Shown here in pieces: positions 1 to 11,828 of a DNA stretch of 64,000 nucleotides; the stretch's first letter is position 1; each line of letters opens with the position of its first letter. Under the pieces are notes generated by a model. The model was not told the origin of the DNA and did no database searches. It saw nothing but the letters and a program-made list of their open reading frames with translations. A program made the position numbers and the translations under genes. Source of the stretch: Lamellibrachia satsuma (taxonomy: Eukaryota; Annelida; Polychaeta; Sabellida; Siboglinidae); assembly GCA_033239005.1 (NCBI GenBank), contig BSQZ01000022.1, positions 4,001,501-4,065,500 of the forward strand, read 5' to 3'.

Positions 1-33
<33 letters not shown>
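1..33. repeat. AT dinucleotide microsatellite
   Basis: A run of alternating A and T begins at the left edge and breaks up after about position 26. It is cut by the window edge, so its full length is unknown. Confidence 0.9.
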
Positions 34-689
34 AATCAGATGATATATCTTGTCTGTATTACAACTGCTGATGATAATACAGTGTGTATCAACTTGACGT
101 TTGTATTAGCCTATTGAGTTTGCTGTTGTTGTTTTTAAAATATGAAAGTGTTTTGGTTGAAGGGAATCCCTGTATTATGAGTTACATAGAACATACAGGA
201 ATATAGACTGCAACACATGTTTTATGTGTTGTAAATTCCAGAAGTTACAAGTTATGTGTATACATATTCTTAGATACTACATAAATCGGATGTTGTTAAA
301 AATAATTTTTAACAGTCTTGTTCCATAACATTCACCTATCACGTCCATTTGTATCAACAAGTCTCTGCTTTTGCTGTATATATTTAGAACCCACTTTAGA
401 AATGTACAGATGTGTAGAGTATTTTAGACTATAAATGCACAGAATTTTTATGTTCCGTTTACGAAACTGTACATCTCATTGCTTGTGACTGATTAGTTCC
501 TGTTCCATTCACTAGGTATCACTACATTCAGCAAACGGAGGCCAATATGATCAGCTAATGCTTTTTGCTCTGTGCTTTTTTATAAAATGTAACTGTGACA
601 GGTTTTTCTGCCTGATAGGCTGTAGGAAATTTTTACATTAGGTGCATAATTTTCGCTGAATATTTATGCTTAAATATATACTTCATTAT
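34..689. other. AT-rich non-coding stretch
   Basis: About 650 bases with many stops in every frame and no recognisable gene, RNA or repeat. It borders the 3' end of the CR1-like element that begins at about 690. Confidence 0.6.
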
Positions 690-690
690 T

Positions 691-721
691 TAACAAGATT
701 TAACAAGATTTAACAAGATTT
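691..721 (-). repeat. 3'-terminal short tandem repeat of the CR1-like element
   Basis: Three perfect copies of a 10-bp unit (TAACAAGATT on the + strand, AATCTTGTTA in element orientation) end the element. CR1-type LINEs end in short tandem repeats rather than poly(A), so this probably marks the true 3' end. A related tail occurs at 18675-18692. Confidence 0.8.
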
Positions 722-796
722 GCCATCCAAGCCAAAGGCCCAGATGGCAAGTGGACAAGGAAGCCATTGGCTTATCGAGAGTCCAACAATGTTCAC

Positions 797-3640
797 CTAC
801 TTATAACCCGCCCTTCTGATATATGTGTCAACCTTGTTTTTAAACATATTCACGCTGCTAGCAGTTACACAATCTGTAGACAGTTTGTTCCATTCATTTA
901 CTGTCCTCTGTGAGAACGAGTGCTTCCTGATGTCCAATCTACATTGATCCTTTACTAATTTTACCTCATGTCCTCTAGTTCTGCTATCCTTCTTGAGTGA
1001 GAAAAACATATTTCTATCAATATTTTCATACCCATTCAATATCTTAAAAACTTCAATCTGATCTCCTCTTAACCTCCTTGTCTCTAGAGTTGTTAAACCA
1101 CATTCTTTCAGGCGTTCTTCATAACTAAGGTCTCTAAGTTCTGGAATCATTTTAGTTGCTCTCCTTTGTATGCGTTCAAGCGTATCTATATCCTTCTTAC
1201 GATATGGTCTCCATGCTTGTATACAGTATTCTAAATGAGGTCTAACTATTGCTTTATAAAGAGGTATAATTAACTTTTTTCCCTTGTATGTTATGTTTCT
1301 TCTAATCAATCCAAGAATTTGATTACCCTTTGAAGCTGCAATACCACACTGCTCTGAAACTTTCATATCAGCGCTATTGTAACTCCTAAGTCCTTTTCTT
1401 TTACAGTAGTACCAAGAACAGTAGCTCCCATTTTATAGTTTACATTCAAGTTCCCATGTCCTGTATGTAGGCATTTACATTTCCCAAAATTGAACAGCAT
1501 CTGCCATTTCTCAGACCATTTCACCAATCTGTCTAGATCGTTTTGTAAATGTTGTTTATCACCATCAGTATTAACCTTTCTAAACAGTTTTGTGTCGTCC
1601 GCAAATTTCAGTACGTTACTTGTTATACTCTCGCCCAAGTCATTGATATAAATTAAGAATAATATAGGTCCTAATACTGATCCTTGAGGTACCCCACTCA
1701 AAACCGATTTCCAATTTGAAACTTCGCCATCTACTACAACTCGTTGTCTTCTGTCAGTCAGCCATTGTTCTATCCAGTCAGTTATGCTATCCCGATACCA
1801 TGGGCTTTTAATTTAAGTAGCAATCTTTGATGTGGCACTTTGTCAAAAGCTTTCTGAAAATCTAAGTAGATAATATCTACTGGCGATCCCTCGTCTATCC
1901 ACTTAGTGATTTCTTCCAAAAACATAACACGTTTGTTAAGCATGACCTCGCTTTAAGGAATCCATGTTGAGATGAATTTAATAATTTATGCTTAACGAGG
2001 AAGTCCACCATATGGTCTTTAATTAACCTTTCTAATAATTTACAAATCACTGACGTTAAACTCACTGGTCTGTAATTCTCTGACTTATTTCTCGAACCCT
2101 TTTTAAATAATGGTATGATGTTTGCTTCTTTCCATTCAAACGGAACAACTCCCTCTTTTAATGACAAGTTGAATACTCTTGCAAGTGGTATACTGATTTG
2201 ATCTACTGTTTCCATTAGTAATTTTGGAGGAATCCCATCCACTCCCGGTGATTTGTTATCCTTCATTGCCTTTATTTTCCTAGCTACCAATTCTGGAGTT
2301 ACAACTAACGGTCCTAAATAGTCAGATTTAGTCCCCTGAAATTTAGCATCAGCAACTGGTAATGAACTAATATCTTCTTTTGTAAACACTGAACTGAAGT
2401 AACCATTTAGGTCTTCCGCCATTAAAACCCCTGTGATATTATATTTCCAGCACTGTCTTCTAGAGGTCCAACCTTGTCTTGTACGTTTTGTTTACTTCCT
2501 GACATATGCATAAAAACTCTTGCTGTCAGTTTTTATGTTACATGCCAGTTTTTGCTCATAGCTTCTTTTAGATTGTCTGATTTCAGTTGTAGCTGCATTA
2601 AGTGCCTCTTTGTATTTTGCATAGTCTTCTTCCTTTCTGGTACGCCTATAAACCCTCCACATAGTTTGTTTTAGCATTATTTTTCTAATTGCCTCTTTTG
2701 ACACGTGTTTCTTTCTACACCGTTTTCCTTGTTTTCGGAAGGGAACAAATTTATCAATGATACTCTCAATTTCATATTTTAGAATATTCCAACATTCAAT
2801 TGCAGTCTTATTCATCAGCATGTTATTCCAATCTAGCTGTGCTAAGTATTTTCTCATATCTTTGTAGTTACCTTTGTGGAAGTTTCTCTTGTACGTTTTC
2901 TTATTTTTACTTTCTGATTTTACATTGATGTCAAAATGTATTTGATTATGGTCACTATTACCCAATGGTTCAAATATTTTTACATTGTCCACTAATTTTT
3001 TGTGATGACAAAACTATATCTAATACATTTTCTCCCTGGTTGGTTCTAGTACGTGCTGAGTAAGAAAGCTATCCTGGATTAAACATAGAAATTGTTGATC
3101 ATCAATCCCTGTGCTCTCTAGAGAATTCCAATGTATGTGTCCATGGTTAAAATCTCCCATTATGATACATTCCCCTTTACTAACTTCCTTTATAGCGTTT
3201 TTTATTTTTGTGTTGTCCTCTTCGCTTATGTTTGGACTTGTAAACTAATCCAACAGTTAATTTTGAATTTCCTGAAACAATTTTGCACCAAACAGCTTCA
3301 TCGCAATCTGCTTCCCTTTCTAGTTTCATTTCATAAGCCTGAATAGATTCTTTAACATATAAAATAACTCCCCCGCCCTTCTTCCTATTCGATCTTTCCT
3401 AAACATTACGTATCCTGTCAGTCCTAATTCAGCATCTGTTATATCTATGTTGGCCCATGATTCAGTTATACCAATTATGTGAGGGTCAATATCTTCTACC
3501 ATAATGTTTAATTCGTTTTTCTTATTTACTATGCTCCTTGCATTTAAACATACGCATCTATAACCTTTTTCAGAGATGTTTTTCGGATGATTTGATATTG
3601 GTTTATCTGTGCTAGTGGTCTCTTGTTCTGCTTGAGACAC
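797..3640 (-). pseudogene. CR1-like ORF2: endonuclease-reverse transcriptase, frameshifted
   Basis: About 2.84 kb, equivalent to roughly 950 codons, the usual size for CR1 ORF2. The endonuclease part begins near 3640 with 'CLNARSIVNKKNEL' and 'IIGITESW', continues with 'MGDFNH' near 3150, and ends with 'GNSDHNQI' near 2950. The reverse transcriptase shows 'KSPGVDGIPPKLL' and 'ENYRPVSLTSV' (2422-1950), 'YLDFQKAFDKVPHQ' near 1840 with the first catalytic Asp, 'SGVPQGSVLGPILFLIYINDL' split across the frame start near 1700, and 'FADDTK' near 1600. The C-terminal 'RIQRRATKMI' block lies in 1366-797. The frame is broken near 3360, 3240, 3050, 3000, between 2492 and 2422, near 1800 and near 1365. 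The family's role is nicking the target DNA and copying the element RNA into it. The start codon is uncertain. Confidence 0.88.
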
Positions 3641-3662
3641 CTCTAGGTAACCCCCTGCACTT

Positions 3663-4901
3663 CTAGTTTAAAGAATGTTTACTTCCAAAAATATTTGTCA
3701 TTGTACCCAAGTCGCTATCTACTGCTGCTGAAAGTTTGTCCGCGAATACTGCCGCCCCTTTCCACTTAAATGAAGCCCATCCTTCATGTACATATCACCC
3801 TCCCAACAAAACTTTCCCATAAATCCACAAATCCAACTTCCTCTTCCCTACACATCCTCTGGACTAACATGTTAATTGCCATCCCCCGACAATTTCGATA
3901 TTTATGACCCTCCTGCCCATCACAGGTAAAATCCCTGACAGTATTACCTGCTCAACCCGCGTCTGTTTTAGTGTTCTGACCAACTGCCTATATTTCCTAA
4001 CTATGGCAGTTGTACCCTCCCTCTCTACGTTATTTGTCCCTACATGTACTAAAACAGATCCACCCTTACCCGAGCCTACGATGTTTTTACCCTCTCAGTT
4101 ATCGCCTCTATTTTGGCTCCAGGCAAGCAGACCACCACATCATCTCCCTTGTTTAAGACTCTGTCGGTCTTCCTAACTATCGAATCCCCCACAAACACCC
4201 TCGCTCTCTTCCTCACCCCCTCTATCACTGCTGCAGAATAACTCTTCCTTTCGATCCCCTCCATCACATTCTGTCCTGACCCCTTCCCTTCCGTCTCCCC
4301 CACTCCCTTCTCCTTCCCTCCTGTCTCCCCTACTCCCCTCTCCTTCACTCCGGTTGTTTTCCCTCCCGTCTCCCCCACTCCCTTCTCCTTCCCTCCTGTC
4401 TCCGCTACTCCCCTCTCCTTCACCCCGGTTGTCTTCCCTCCCGTCTCCCCACTCCCTTCTCCTTCCCTCCTGTCTCCCTACTCCCTCTCCTTCACCCCGG
4501 TTGTCTTCCCTCCCGTTCCTTTCCTTCCCGTCTCCTTACGTCCTGTCTCCCTATGACCTGTCACCTTCCCTCCTCTCAGCTTCCTCCCAGGCTGAGGTGA
4601 GCTCTCCTAGCATCTCTTGTGTCTTTCCCCACTTTATCGTCTACTGTTCCCTCACCGGAACTACTGGCACAACTCCCTGATCCCTTCCCACCATTGCCAC
4701 AACGAGCAGTCTCAGCTCTTTCAACTCCACCTCTATTTCCTTCATCCTTGCGCATCCCCTACACTCAAAATTAAAACTATCTGCCTGGACCTCAGCCCAG
4801 GACTTTTCGCACCCAGACTTGACGAAATCTACCCAGTTACTACAACTGCCACAAATTACGTGCCTTGTGGCCTTTAACTGTCGTTTGCACGGGGCCATCA
4901 T
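3663..4901 (-). pseudogene. CR1-like ORF1: PHD-like finger, coiled coil, SGNH/GDSL-esterase-like domain, broken
   Basis: ORF1 begins with two adjacent ATGs (4901-4896). The first part, to about 4745, has a CGSCSNW...CRGCARM cysteine pattern like the PHD-type finger of CR1 ORF1 proteins, then a short charged, leucine-rich segment that could form a coiled coil (KEIEVELKELRLLV). A TAG at 4643-4641 breaks the frame. A glycine- and lysine-rich linker of about ten-residue repeats follows (4600-4290). The esterase-like part then shows block I 'VFVGDSIVRK' near 4200, block III 'VHVGTNN' near 4040 and block V 'KDGLHLSGKG' near 3770. ORF1 ends at a TAG (3665-3663), about 22 bp before ORF2. ORF1 proteins of this family bind element RNA; the role of the esterase-like domain is not settled. 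Confidence 0.8.
4290..4600 (-). repeat. Pyrimidine-rich repeat inside ORF1 of the CR1-like element
   Basis: On the + strand this is almost pure C/T with recurring 'CCCACTCCCTTCTCCTTCC' and 'GTCTTCCCTCCCGTCTCC' blocks, on a roughly 30-bp beat. On the coding strand it reads as about ten-residue repeats such as 'KEKGVGETGG'. Slippage here may have produced frame changes in ORF1. A piece has been copied to 5208-5246. Confidence 0.75.
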
Positions 4902-5114
4902 ACAATTTAGTTTTAATTAGTGTGCTACGTTAGCCTTGAATAAGGCTGTTTTTGTGATCAAAAGAACACTTTAGGCTAAAAATCCTGCCACCTAGCGAAT
5001 ACGGAGAACACTGTGTAACAAAACAACGAAGTGAGTGTGTACTAATTTACGCTAAAGTCCTGCTGTTAATTCCTTTTTACCGAAAACGTTGACTACCACT
5101 ATGTCAGATATTAC

Positions 5115-5342
5115 CTTATGTATGTAATTTAAGTAAATAAATCACTATCTTATATATATATATATATTTATATTATATATATTATATATGATGGGTTAGA
5201 TTTAGACTTGTCTTCCCTCCCGTCTCCCCCACTCCCTTCTCCTTCCTGTATGTATGTAATTTAAGTAAATAATTTAAGTAAATAAATTCCTTCCTGCCTT
5301 CCCTTATATATATATATTATATATGATGGGTTAGATTTAGAC
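5115..5342. repeat. Scrambled local duplication at the 5' flank of the LINE
   Basis: A segment containing 'TATGTATGTAATTTAAGT' at about 5117-5144, followed by an AT run and 'GATGGGTTAGATTTAGAC' ending at 5207, appears again at 5247-5342 in the same order. Between the copies lies a 39-bp pyrimidine block (5208-5246) that matches the ORF1 repeat of the neighbouring LINE. The second copy also carries a small internal duplication of 'AATTTAAGTAAAT'. Confidence 0.8.
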
Positions 5343-7004
5343 AGTTCTGTAGCTTCTGTTCAATCATGCCATGCCTTTACATACCAGATCTGATTATTTT
5401 TGAGCTTTACAAAGTAAAATAAAACCTTCCAGATCTGTTCCTCCCATCTTCAGTGTCCCTCCTTGTCAGGGCTACCCATAGACAATGATTATGAGATATA
5501 GGAATGTAATCAGTTAGCAACATGAAGGTCCCCTGCCTACTCACTGACTGCACCCAGATGACCTATGTATATCTTGAAAGTTTAACTCACAATAATTGTG
5601 TGCAGATAAGCTCAGTAGGCCTACACTTCACTGTGGCCTGTACAATGTAGTGTGGTCTGCTGCATGCAAGGGGTGTGTGTTACCAGAGACAGAACAGTGG
5701 TGGATAGATACACTGGCTTCAAGTCAACATGCACCATGGCACATCTCTGCTGTCTATGGCATGTCTTTTTATAGCTGGCTGTCAGAAGAATTTTCAAAAG
5801 GAAACAAGAACATGAAACAAGTTCAAGGGGAAACGAGAACAAGACAAGTGGCTGGTTTTGCATCCGAGTGTCAGGAAATGTTTCCTTTTTTAGATACCAC
5901 TAATCCTAGCTAAGACAACATTTATGAAATGTTCAGCTCAATTTCTGATGGTGTTTTACATGTGTTGCTGTGCAATAAAATTTACTTCATTCTAGCAACA
6001 ATTCCCAACAGTTTTATCCCCATCAAATGTAACTTTAAAATACAATATACACAGTGTGTCAATTGTTTTGTGCCAGTATTATATAGTTGTCTTCTGAAGA
6101 GGGTTGTCAGACTGGTGATTGTAATCCAACACATATTTTTTTTATTTTTTACAATTAATAAATGTGTGTATGACATTTTGACAACTTTCTGCTGCCTTCG
6201 TCAGACTAATTATTACTAGATGGCAGCATCGTAGTAGTTGTGTACCGGTACTTTCACTGTTGTGGGCTCCAGCAACGTCTCGGGTGGTCTTTAGGAGGTT
6301 TTTATAGATGTGGGGGGTGGAACAAACCTTTGTCCTGGTGCGTACTCTCTTTCTTCCTAGGGATCCAGATGGCTTCTTTTATCCCAAGTGCCCTCCAGTC
6401 CCCCCTTAGCTCCTCCTCACAGTCTATGATATGGTTCTTTTGAGTCATGTGTTCTGTGATTGTTGACTTGTGTACAGCTGTATCTCGGTCTCAGATGTTT
6501 TCCTGCTACTTCTGGTGTATGTTCTTCCTACACTAGCGTTATCTGTCTTCTTTGTGCTCCTTTGTGCAGGTTCCCAAAACATGTTTGGTTTCTCCAATAT
6601 GCAGTTACAGTTACATCCAGATTTATTATGTGTCAAAGGTACACAGCATTATGTGGAAATGAACAATAATCACTGTAATCAGACACCATGCCCTCTCACA
6701 CCCAACAGCAGGGTTTGATTAACAACTAATGTATACAATCTCCTGTTGATCTCTCATAATGTGGTCTCATTCAGTGTTGTTATTACTGCAAGTGGCTGAG
6801 CAGTATGACTGTTGCTAATAGTATGTATTCATCCAGGCACTTGTACTACTAAAGCGTGGTTACTAAGAGAGACCTGAAGTGAGTCAGTGGTATACAGAAA
6901 TATAGTATGTCAGGTTACACTAGTACAGACACCCACTGTCACCTCTAGTCTTAGGTCACTCTGACCTTCATACTGAAGCTGGTTACAAGTCTGTCTGGTA
7001 GTGG
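5343..7004. other. Non-coding stretch, nothing recognised
   Basis: Both strands carry only short open frames without family resemblance. No exon with the expected KDM3 N-terminal sequence was found here. If the gene's earlier exons lie to the left of the window, this is intronic DNA. Confidence 0.5.
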
Positions 7005-8238
7005 CATCCCATCTCTCACTTGAGTCCTTGCACCATTGATTCCATTTACTTCACCAAGTACAATGTATGGTCATTGCACCAGTACAATCTAACATCCCAT
7101 CTCTCACTTGAGTCCTTGCACCATTGATTCCATTTACTTCACCAAGTACAATGTATGGTCATTGCACCAGTACAATCTAACATCCCATCTCTCACTTGAG
7201 TCCTTGCACCATTGATTCCATTTGATTCCCAAGTACAATGTATGGTCATTGCACCAGTACAATCTAACATCCCATCTCTCACTTGAGTCCTTGCACCATT
7301 GATTCCATTTACTTCACCAAGTACAATGTATGGTCATTGCACCAGTACAATCTAACATCCCATCTCTCACTTGAGTCCTTGCACCATTGATTCCATTTGC
7401 TTCACCAAGTACAATGTATGGTCATTGCACCAGTACAATCTAACATCCCATCTCTCACTTGAGTCCTTGCACCATTGATTCCATTTGCTTCACCAAGTAC
7501 AATGTATGGTCATTGCACCAGTACAATCTAACATCCCATCTCTCACTTGAGTCCTTGCATCATTGATTCCATTTGCTTCACCAAGTACAATGTATGGTCA
7601 TTGCACCAGTACAATCTAACATCCCATCTCTCACTTGAATCCTTGCACCATTGATTCCATTTGCTTCACCAAGTACAATGTATGGTAATTGCACCAGTAC
7701 AATCTAACATCCCATCTCTCACTTGAATCCTTGCACCATTGATTCCATTTGCTTCACCAAGTACAATGTATCTTGATCATTGCACCAGTACAATCTAACA
7801 TCCCATCTCTCACTTGAGTCATTGCACCATTGATTCCATTTGCTTCACCAAGTACAATGTATGGTCATTGCACCAGTACAATCTAACATCCCATCTCTCA
7901 CTTGAGTCCTTGCACCATTGATTCCATTTGCTTCACCAAGTACAATGTATGGTCATTGCACCAGTACAATCTAACATCCCATCTCTCACTTGAATCCTTG
8001 CACCATTGATTCCATTTACTTCACCAAGTACAATGTATGGTCATTGCACCAGTACAATCTAACATCCCATCTCTCACTTGAATCCTTGCACCATTGATTC
8101 CATTTACTTCACTAACTACAATGTATGGTCATTGCACCAGTACAATCTAACATCCAATCTCTCGCTTGAATCCTTGCACCATTGATTCCATTTACTTCAC
8201 CAAGTACAATGTATGGTCATTGCACCAGTACAATCTAA
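7005..8238. repeat. 88-bp tandem array, 14 copies
   Basis: Units start at 7005, 7093, 7181, 7268, 7356, 7444, 7532, 7620, 7708, 7799, 7887, 7975, 8063 and 8151, and the array ends near 8238. Each starts 'CATCCCATCTCTCACTTGA' and ends with a 'CACCAGTACAATCTAA' block. Two units differ in length (87 and 91 bp). The copies differ at only a few positions (for example TTTACTTC or TTTGCTTC), which suggests recent expansion. No open frame is maintained. Confidence 0.95.
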
Positions 8239-10549
8239 CATCCATAATTATATATAGTCCAGTTGAAGCTCTGCAAGGCCCATGCACTGGGTAGACCCAT
8301 TAAATAGAACTCAGTGTCAGGGTCTGTTGGATACACTTGGTAGCTGGTTGTTGTGTAGTGCTGCCTGTCATACTGACATGTACACGCATGACATGTCACA
8401 AGTGTGCATCATCACTGTCAGAAGTGTGCTGTAATTTGATGCATATAGTAGTAGGACGTTTAGATCATAGTTTTAGTGTAGTGTCATTTGTACTACAAGA
8501 TATCCGGTATCTTATGGGGTAATAAACATTGAAATTAAAGCAATGCATGCTTTAGTAATGGTTTCGTCTGAATGCTTTGGTTGTTCTACTCGCTCAGTTG
8601 AGTTGCATCATGAACTAACATTTATTGGGCCAAACAACATGTGTGCTAATGTTTTGCATAAACTAGTCTCAATACATGATCAATACAGATTTTTAAAAGT
8701 AATCCATGCATTACAGGGGGTCACATCCCAGTATAACACTGATCCAACCTCAAGTGTACTGGCTACACTTTATTATTTATATTCCCCAGGCTTGCACTGA
8801 TGTGTACACTGTCTTTAGGGCATACATTTGCTAAAAGTAATCCACCACTGGGATAATCCTGCAAGAGATCATCATAGTTGCCCACAGGAGGTAATTGATT
8901 CTGCAGGCAGTCTGTCCCATAATAGCACTGGGCCCATGTCATGCTGCCACATAAATTTTGTAGTTATTGATTTTGGTCTTATAACTCTTGTGGCCAGCCC
9001 ACAGTCATGTGAGTGACCTTCACTTTCGCATAAGGGATCATCTCAAACGGTTGTATCTTGGTAAAGTTGAATGTACAAACACACTGGTCAATATGGTGGT
9101 AAATCATTGTAATTTTTACTCGTATTTAGTGTTCTATAATATATGAGGCTGTTTGAAGGCATACAGAAGGTTAGGTTATTAATGTCCATTATAATTTAGA
9201 CATTAATTTTTTGTAGATGTCTCATGCTTCAAGCAAAATAAACCAGAGCCATGGGTTTATGAATCAGTGAATGTTGCATGCCACACCTGAACAAAATTGG
9301 AAAACAGCACCCGTACAGTAGCGAGCGTCAATAGCCATTCAGAATGTTTCCATGTTGTACTGGCCTATGGTAGTTTGCCAAGGTCATGAGTTAATAGTTT
9401 CAGTACTAGTGCAGGTGCCAGAAAGCAGGATCAATATATCGAATTAAGCTGGGTGGACCTGCTTATTATGAGCTTGGTAATTGTATGACAGGAACATGAT
9501 AGTACAGTGTATATGTCAGTGATGGTGTGTCAGACCTATTATAACCCACCAATAGACTGTTTTTATAGGGCAGTGCATGCCTCATATCACACAATTGACA
9601 GTGTCTGCTCATGCAGTGCATGTTTGCATGCATGCGTGCGTGTGAAAGCTGGTTGTTGTGGCAGCATTTGTATTGGCATAATTTATAGATACTATTTTAT
9701 AGATACTGTCTAACCTAGATTTTTTTTTTTAATCAGTATATATTCTCGCCTTCAGAATCTGTTGATTTTGACATTTGCATGCAAAATGTTGGAATTTCAA
9801 TTTTTCACATGATGTTTGGCAGTATGGTTTAAATGATACTTTCAATTATTCTTTGACTGTTCAACATGACCAAAGATGGCTGAAATTTGTTGTGTGCTTC
9901 AGACACAGAGGTCATAAGTCATCCAGGTCAGCTATTTTAATTTGCTGCTTTATGGCTGGAGGGAGGGGGAGATGTTTCATGCTTTTAGTCTCTAAAGTTA
10001 CTTGGCATCTCTGAAATGTGTTAAGCTATACATGTCTAAATATAAACAGGTAGTTGAATACTGTGCCTTTGTATACGTTCCCTTTGATCATCTGACTTTT
10101 ATTATTAAGAGTGGGTTGAGAATGCACTAAACAGCAACACTAAAGACTGGCTACTGTTCTATTCTGTTTTGTTTACAGAATAATTTTCCATCACCTGAGC
10201 TGTGCTGCATGATTTCAAACAAGTGTCAGTTGACACTGGTTATTACTGTCACATTCCAGTGTGTCTATAGTGCTATGCTGTAGCTTTCCAATGTGGCTGT
10301 GGGGGCTGCAATTAGGTGGACAATACTGGCCGGATATGTGAAAAGCGTTCACTTAATTCTGCAAAAAATCAATAAATTTCCACTAGCGTTAATAAATAAG
10401 TGTACATATATCTTGATTGATGCAAAGTATACATCAGTTATATGTCAGCTGATAATGTCAAATAGTGAAATTTAAGCTAGGCTAGTGCTATTGGTGACAA
10501 TTTAGGCCATAGGCCACATGGCATCGGATTTGGGTAAACAAAAGTTACC
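8239..10549. other. Non-coding stretch, nothing recognised
   Basis: No coding exon, RNA gene or known element was seen. Short open frames such as 8543-8800 have no family resemblance and irregular composition. A short GCATGC-rich patch lies near 9615-9645 and a T run at 9720-9730. Confidence 0.5.
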
Positions 10550-10668
10550 CATTTGAGCCCATTTGGCCACCAGTGATTTCGTTGACAAGCATATAGAATA
10601 CATGAACATTTGAGCCCATTTGGCCACCAGTGATTTCGTTGACAAGCATATAGAATACATGAACATTT
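10550..10668. repeat. 57-bp tandem duplication
   Basis: A unit beginning 'CATTTGAGCCCATTTGGCC' at 10550 repeats at 10607, apparently without differences, giving two copies plus a few bases of a third. Confidence 0.9.
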
Positions 10669-10689
10669 GTTGTCATGATGCAAAAAGTG

Positions 10690-10742
10690 TTGGCTAAAGC
10701 AATTTGTATTTGGCTAAAAAAAAAATTGGGGGCTTTAGCCAA
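10690..10742. repeat. Short hairpin with 11-bp perfect arms
   Basis: TTGGCTAAAGC at 10690-10700 is the inverse of GCTTTAGCCAA at 10732-10742, with a 31-base A-rich loop. It lies just right of the 57-bp duplication. No function can be assigned. Confidence 0.6.
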
Positions 10743-11711
10743 AATGACTAAACAGTTTACAACATCAGAGCAAGTCCAGTTCAGGGCACTTTGCTTGACC
10801 ATAAGCATCAGTATAATATACCCCTACATAGTTTCTATTTTAGAGAGCCCAAAGTAGATAAACCCCAACTTTCTGGACCAAAAATCACCATGTATCATTT
10901 TTTTATAAAGGCTAGATCATGTTTTTTTTCTTTGAAGGTGTTCTCCGGAGTTCTGGTGAAAATGTCCAAAGTTTGTTGTGGTATTGAATAGGAGTTGGAA
11001 GGTCTTTCCATTTTTATCGTTAGGTCAGTCCAGTGTGGTGTTTAATTTTGTAAACATTGGGGAAGTATTAACATTTCATTTCAACAAAATACAGTGATAC
11101 ATTTACCAGGCGTATATTTTCAGACAGCCAATATGTTCTTCAGTCTGTTGGTGTTTTGTTTTTTCTTGGTGATTCATCAGCTCTGCCTACCTTACATGAG
11201 ATATGTCTAGTATCTTCTGCAGTAGTATGCAAGCCTACACCAGGTTTACAGCAAGTCAAGCACAATCCACTGTTTATCCAGACCTATGTCACACAAATTA
11301 AATATTTGTAATTATTTAATGACTTTCCTATAACCAAACTGACATATAGGAGCTTGAAGATGCATATTTGATATCTCTATAAATATGTAGGTATACTAAC
11401 CCTAGTTGCACAACCAACTTGCAACTGCTGCATTAATGTGAGAATGGGTTGTTTGGAGTAGACCTAGATGGCACTTAGGGCCTAATAATGTGTCTCTTGT
11501 GGCCATTCATTGAGCAGACAACATTTGTCCTGTAAAACATCATCTGATAATGGCCACTTGTTGTGGTGGAGCCTTTGAACTTGTGACAGGTGACTACTCA
11601 TTCATTGATGACTTGTGGGATGTTGACAACCATTGTGTTAGTTGGTGGCCCCTTGTCTGTTGATGTAGTCTGTGTACCTCTGTGTACTAACTGGTGTCTC
11701 ATTGTTTGCAG
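10743..11711 (+). other. Intron sequence upstream of the first visible KDM3 exon
   Basis: No other exon was found. It ends in a standard acceptor: a T-rich stretch followed by 'TTGTTTGCAG' with the AG at 11710-11711. Confidence 0.6.
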
Positions 11712-11828
11712 TCGTTCTTCGCTGTCGTTGACAAGGCAGGCTTCAGAAGCAGCAGGCTGAAACCTGTGGAGTTCCTGCTCGACAAACACGTCAAGTTCGT
11801 GGAGGACGGACAACTGAAGCCTTTCAAG
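11712..11828 (+). CDS. KDM3/JMJD1C-like, exon a (39 codons, phase 0 to 0)
   Basis: The exon is bounded by an acceptor ending TTTGCAG (AG at 11710-11711) and a donor GTGAGT at 11829. It is read as whole codons starting with TCG (Ser). The central 'LKPVEFLLDKHVKFVEDG' corresponds to the conserved KDM3 segment that reads 'VEFLVDKQLDFL' in the human proteins, just before the Tudor-like region. The exon ends with 'LKPFK', where human JMJD1C has 'FQPYQ'. Its start is set by the acceptor, since no initiator codon is expected here. The preceding coding exons must lie further left, probably outside the window. Confidence 0.88.

Larger units (their letters stand above)
690..5100 (-). mobile_element. 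CR1-like non-LTR retrotransposon (LINE), nearly full length, inactivated
   Basis: On the - strand the element reads 5' region (about 5100-4902), ORF1 (4901-3663), ORF2 (about 3640-797), a short 3' UTR and a simple-repeat tail (720-691). ORF1 has a PHD-like cysteine-rich part followed by an SGNH/GDSL-esterase-like part. ORF2 has an apurinic-type endonuclease followed by reverse transcriptase with an FADD box. This ORF order and the short-repeat 3' tail instead of poly(A) are typical of the CR1 clade. Several frameshifts and in-frame stops show that the copy is dead. The 5' limit is unclear because the flank at 5115-5342 is rearranged and includes a duplicated piece of ORF1. Clade assignment comes from motif reading only. 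Confidence 0.88.

Noticed and set aside
3904..4176. + strand open frames in the LINE region
   Set aside because: They are antisense shadows of the ORF1 esterase-like part on the - strand.
7005..8238. CRISPR-like direct repeats
   Set aside because: There are no unique spacers; the whole 88-bp unit repeats, in a eukaryotic genome.
5343..11711. Earlier KDM3 N-terminal exons
   Set aside because: I looked for the conserved tryptophan-rich segments expected before exon a and found none with plausible splice sites; they probably lie outside the window.
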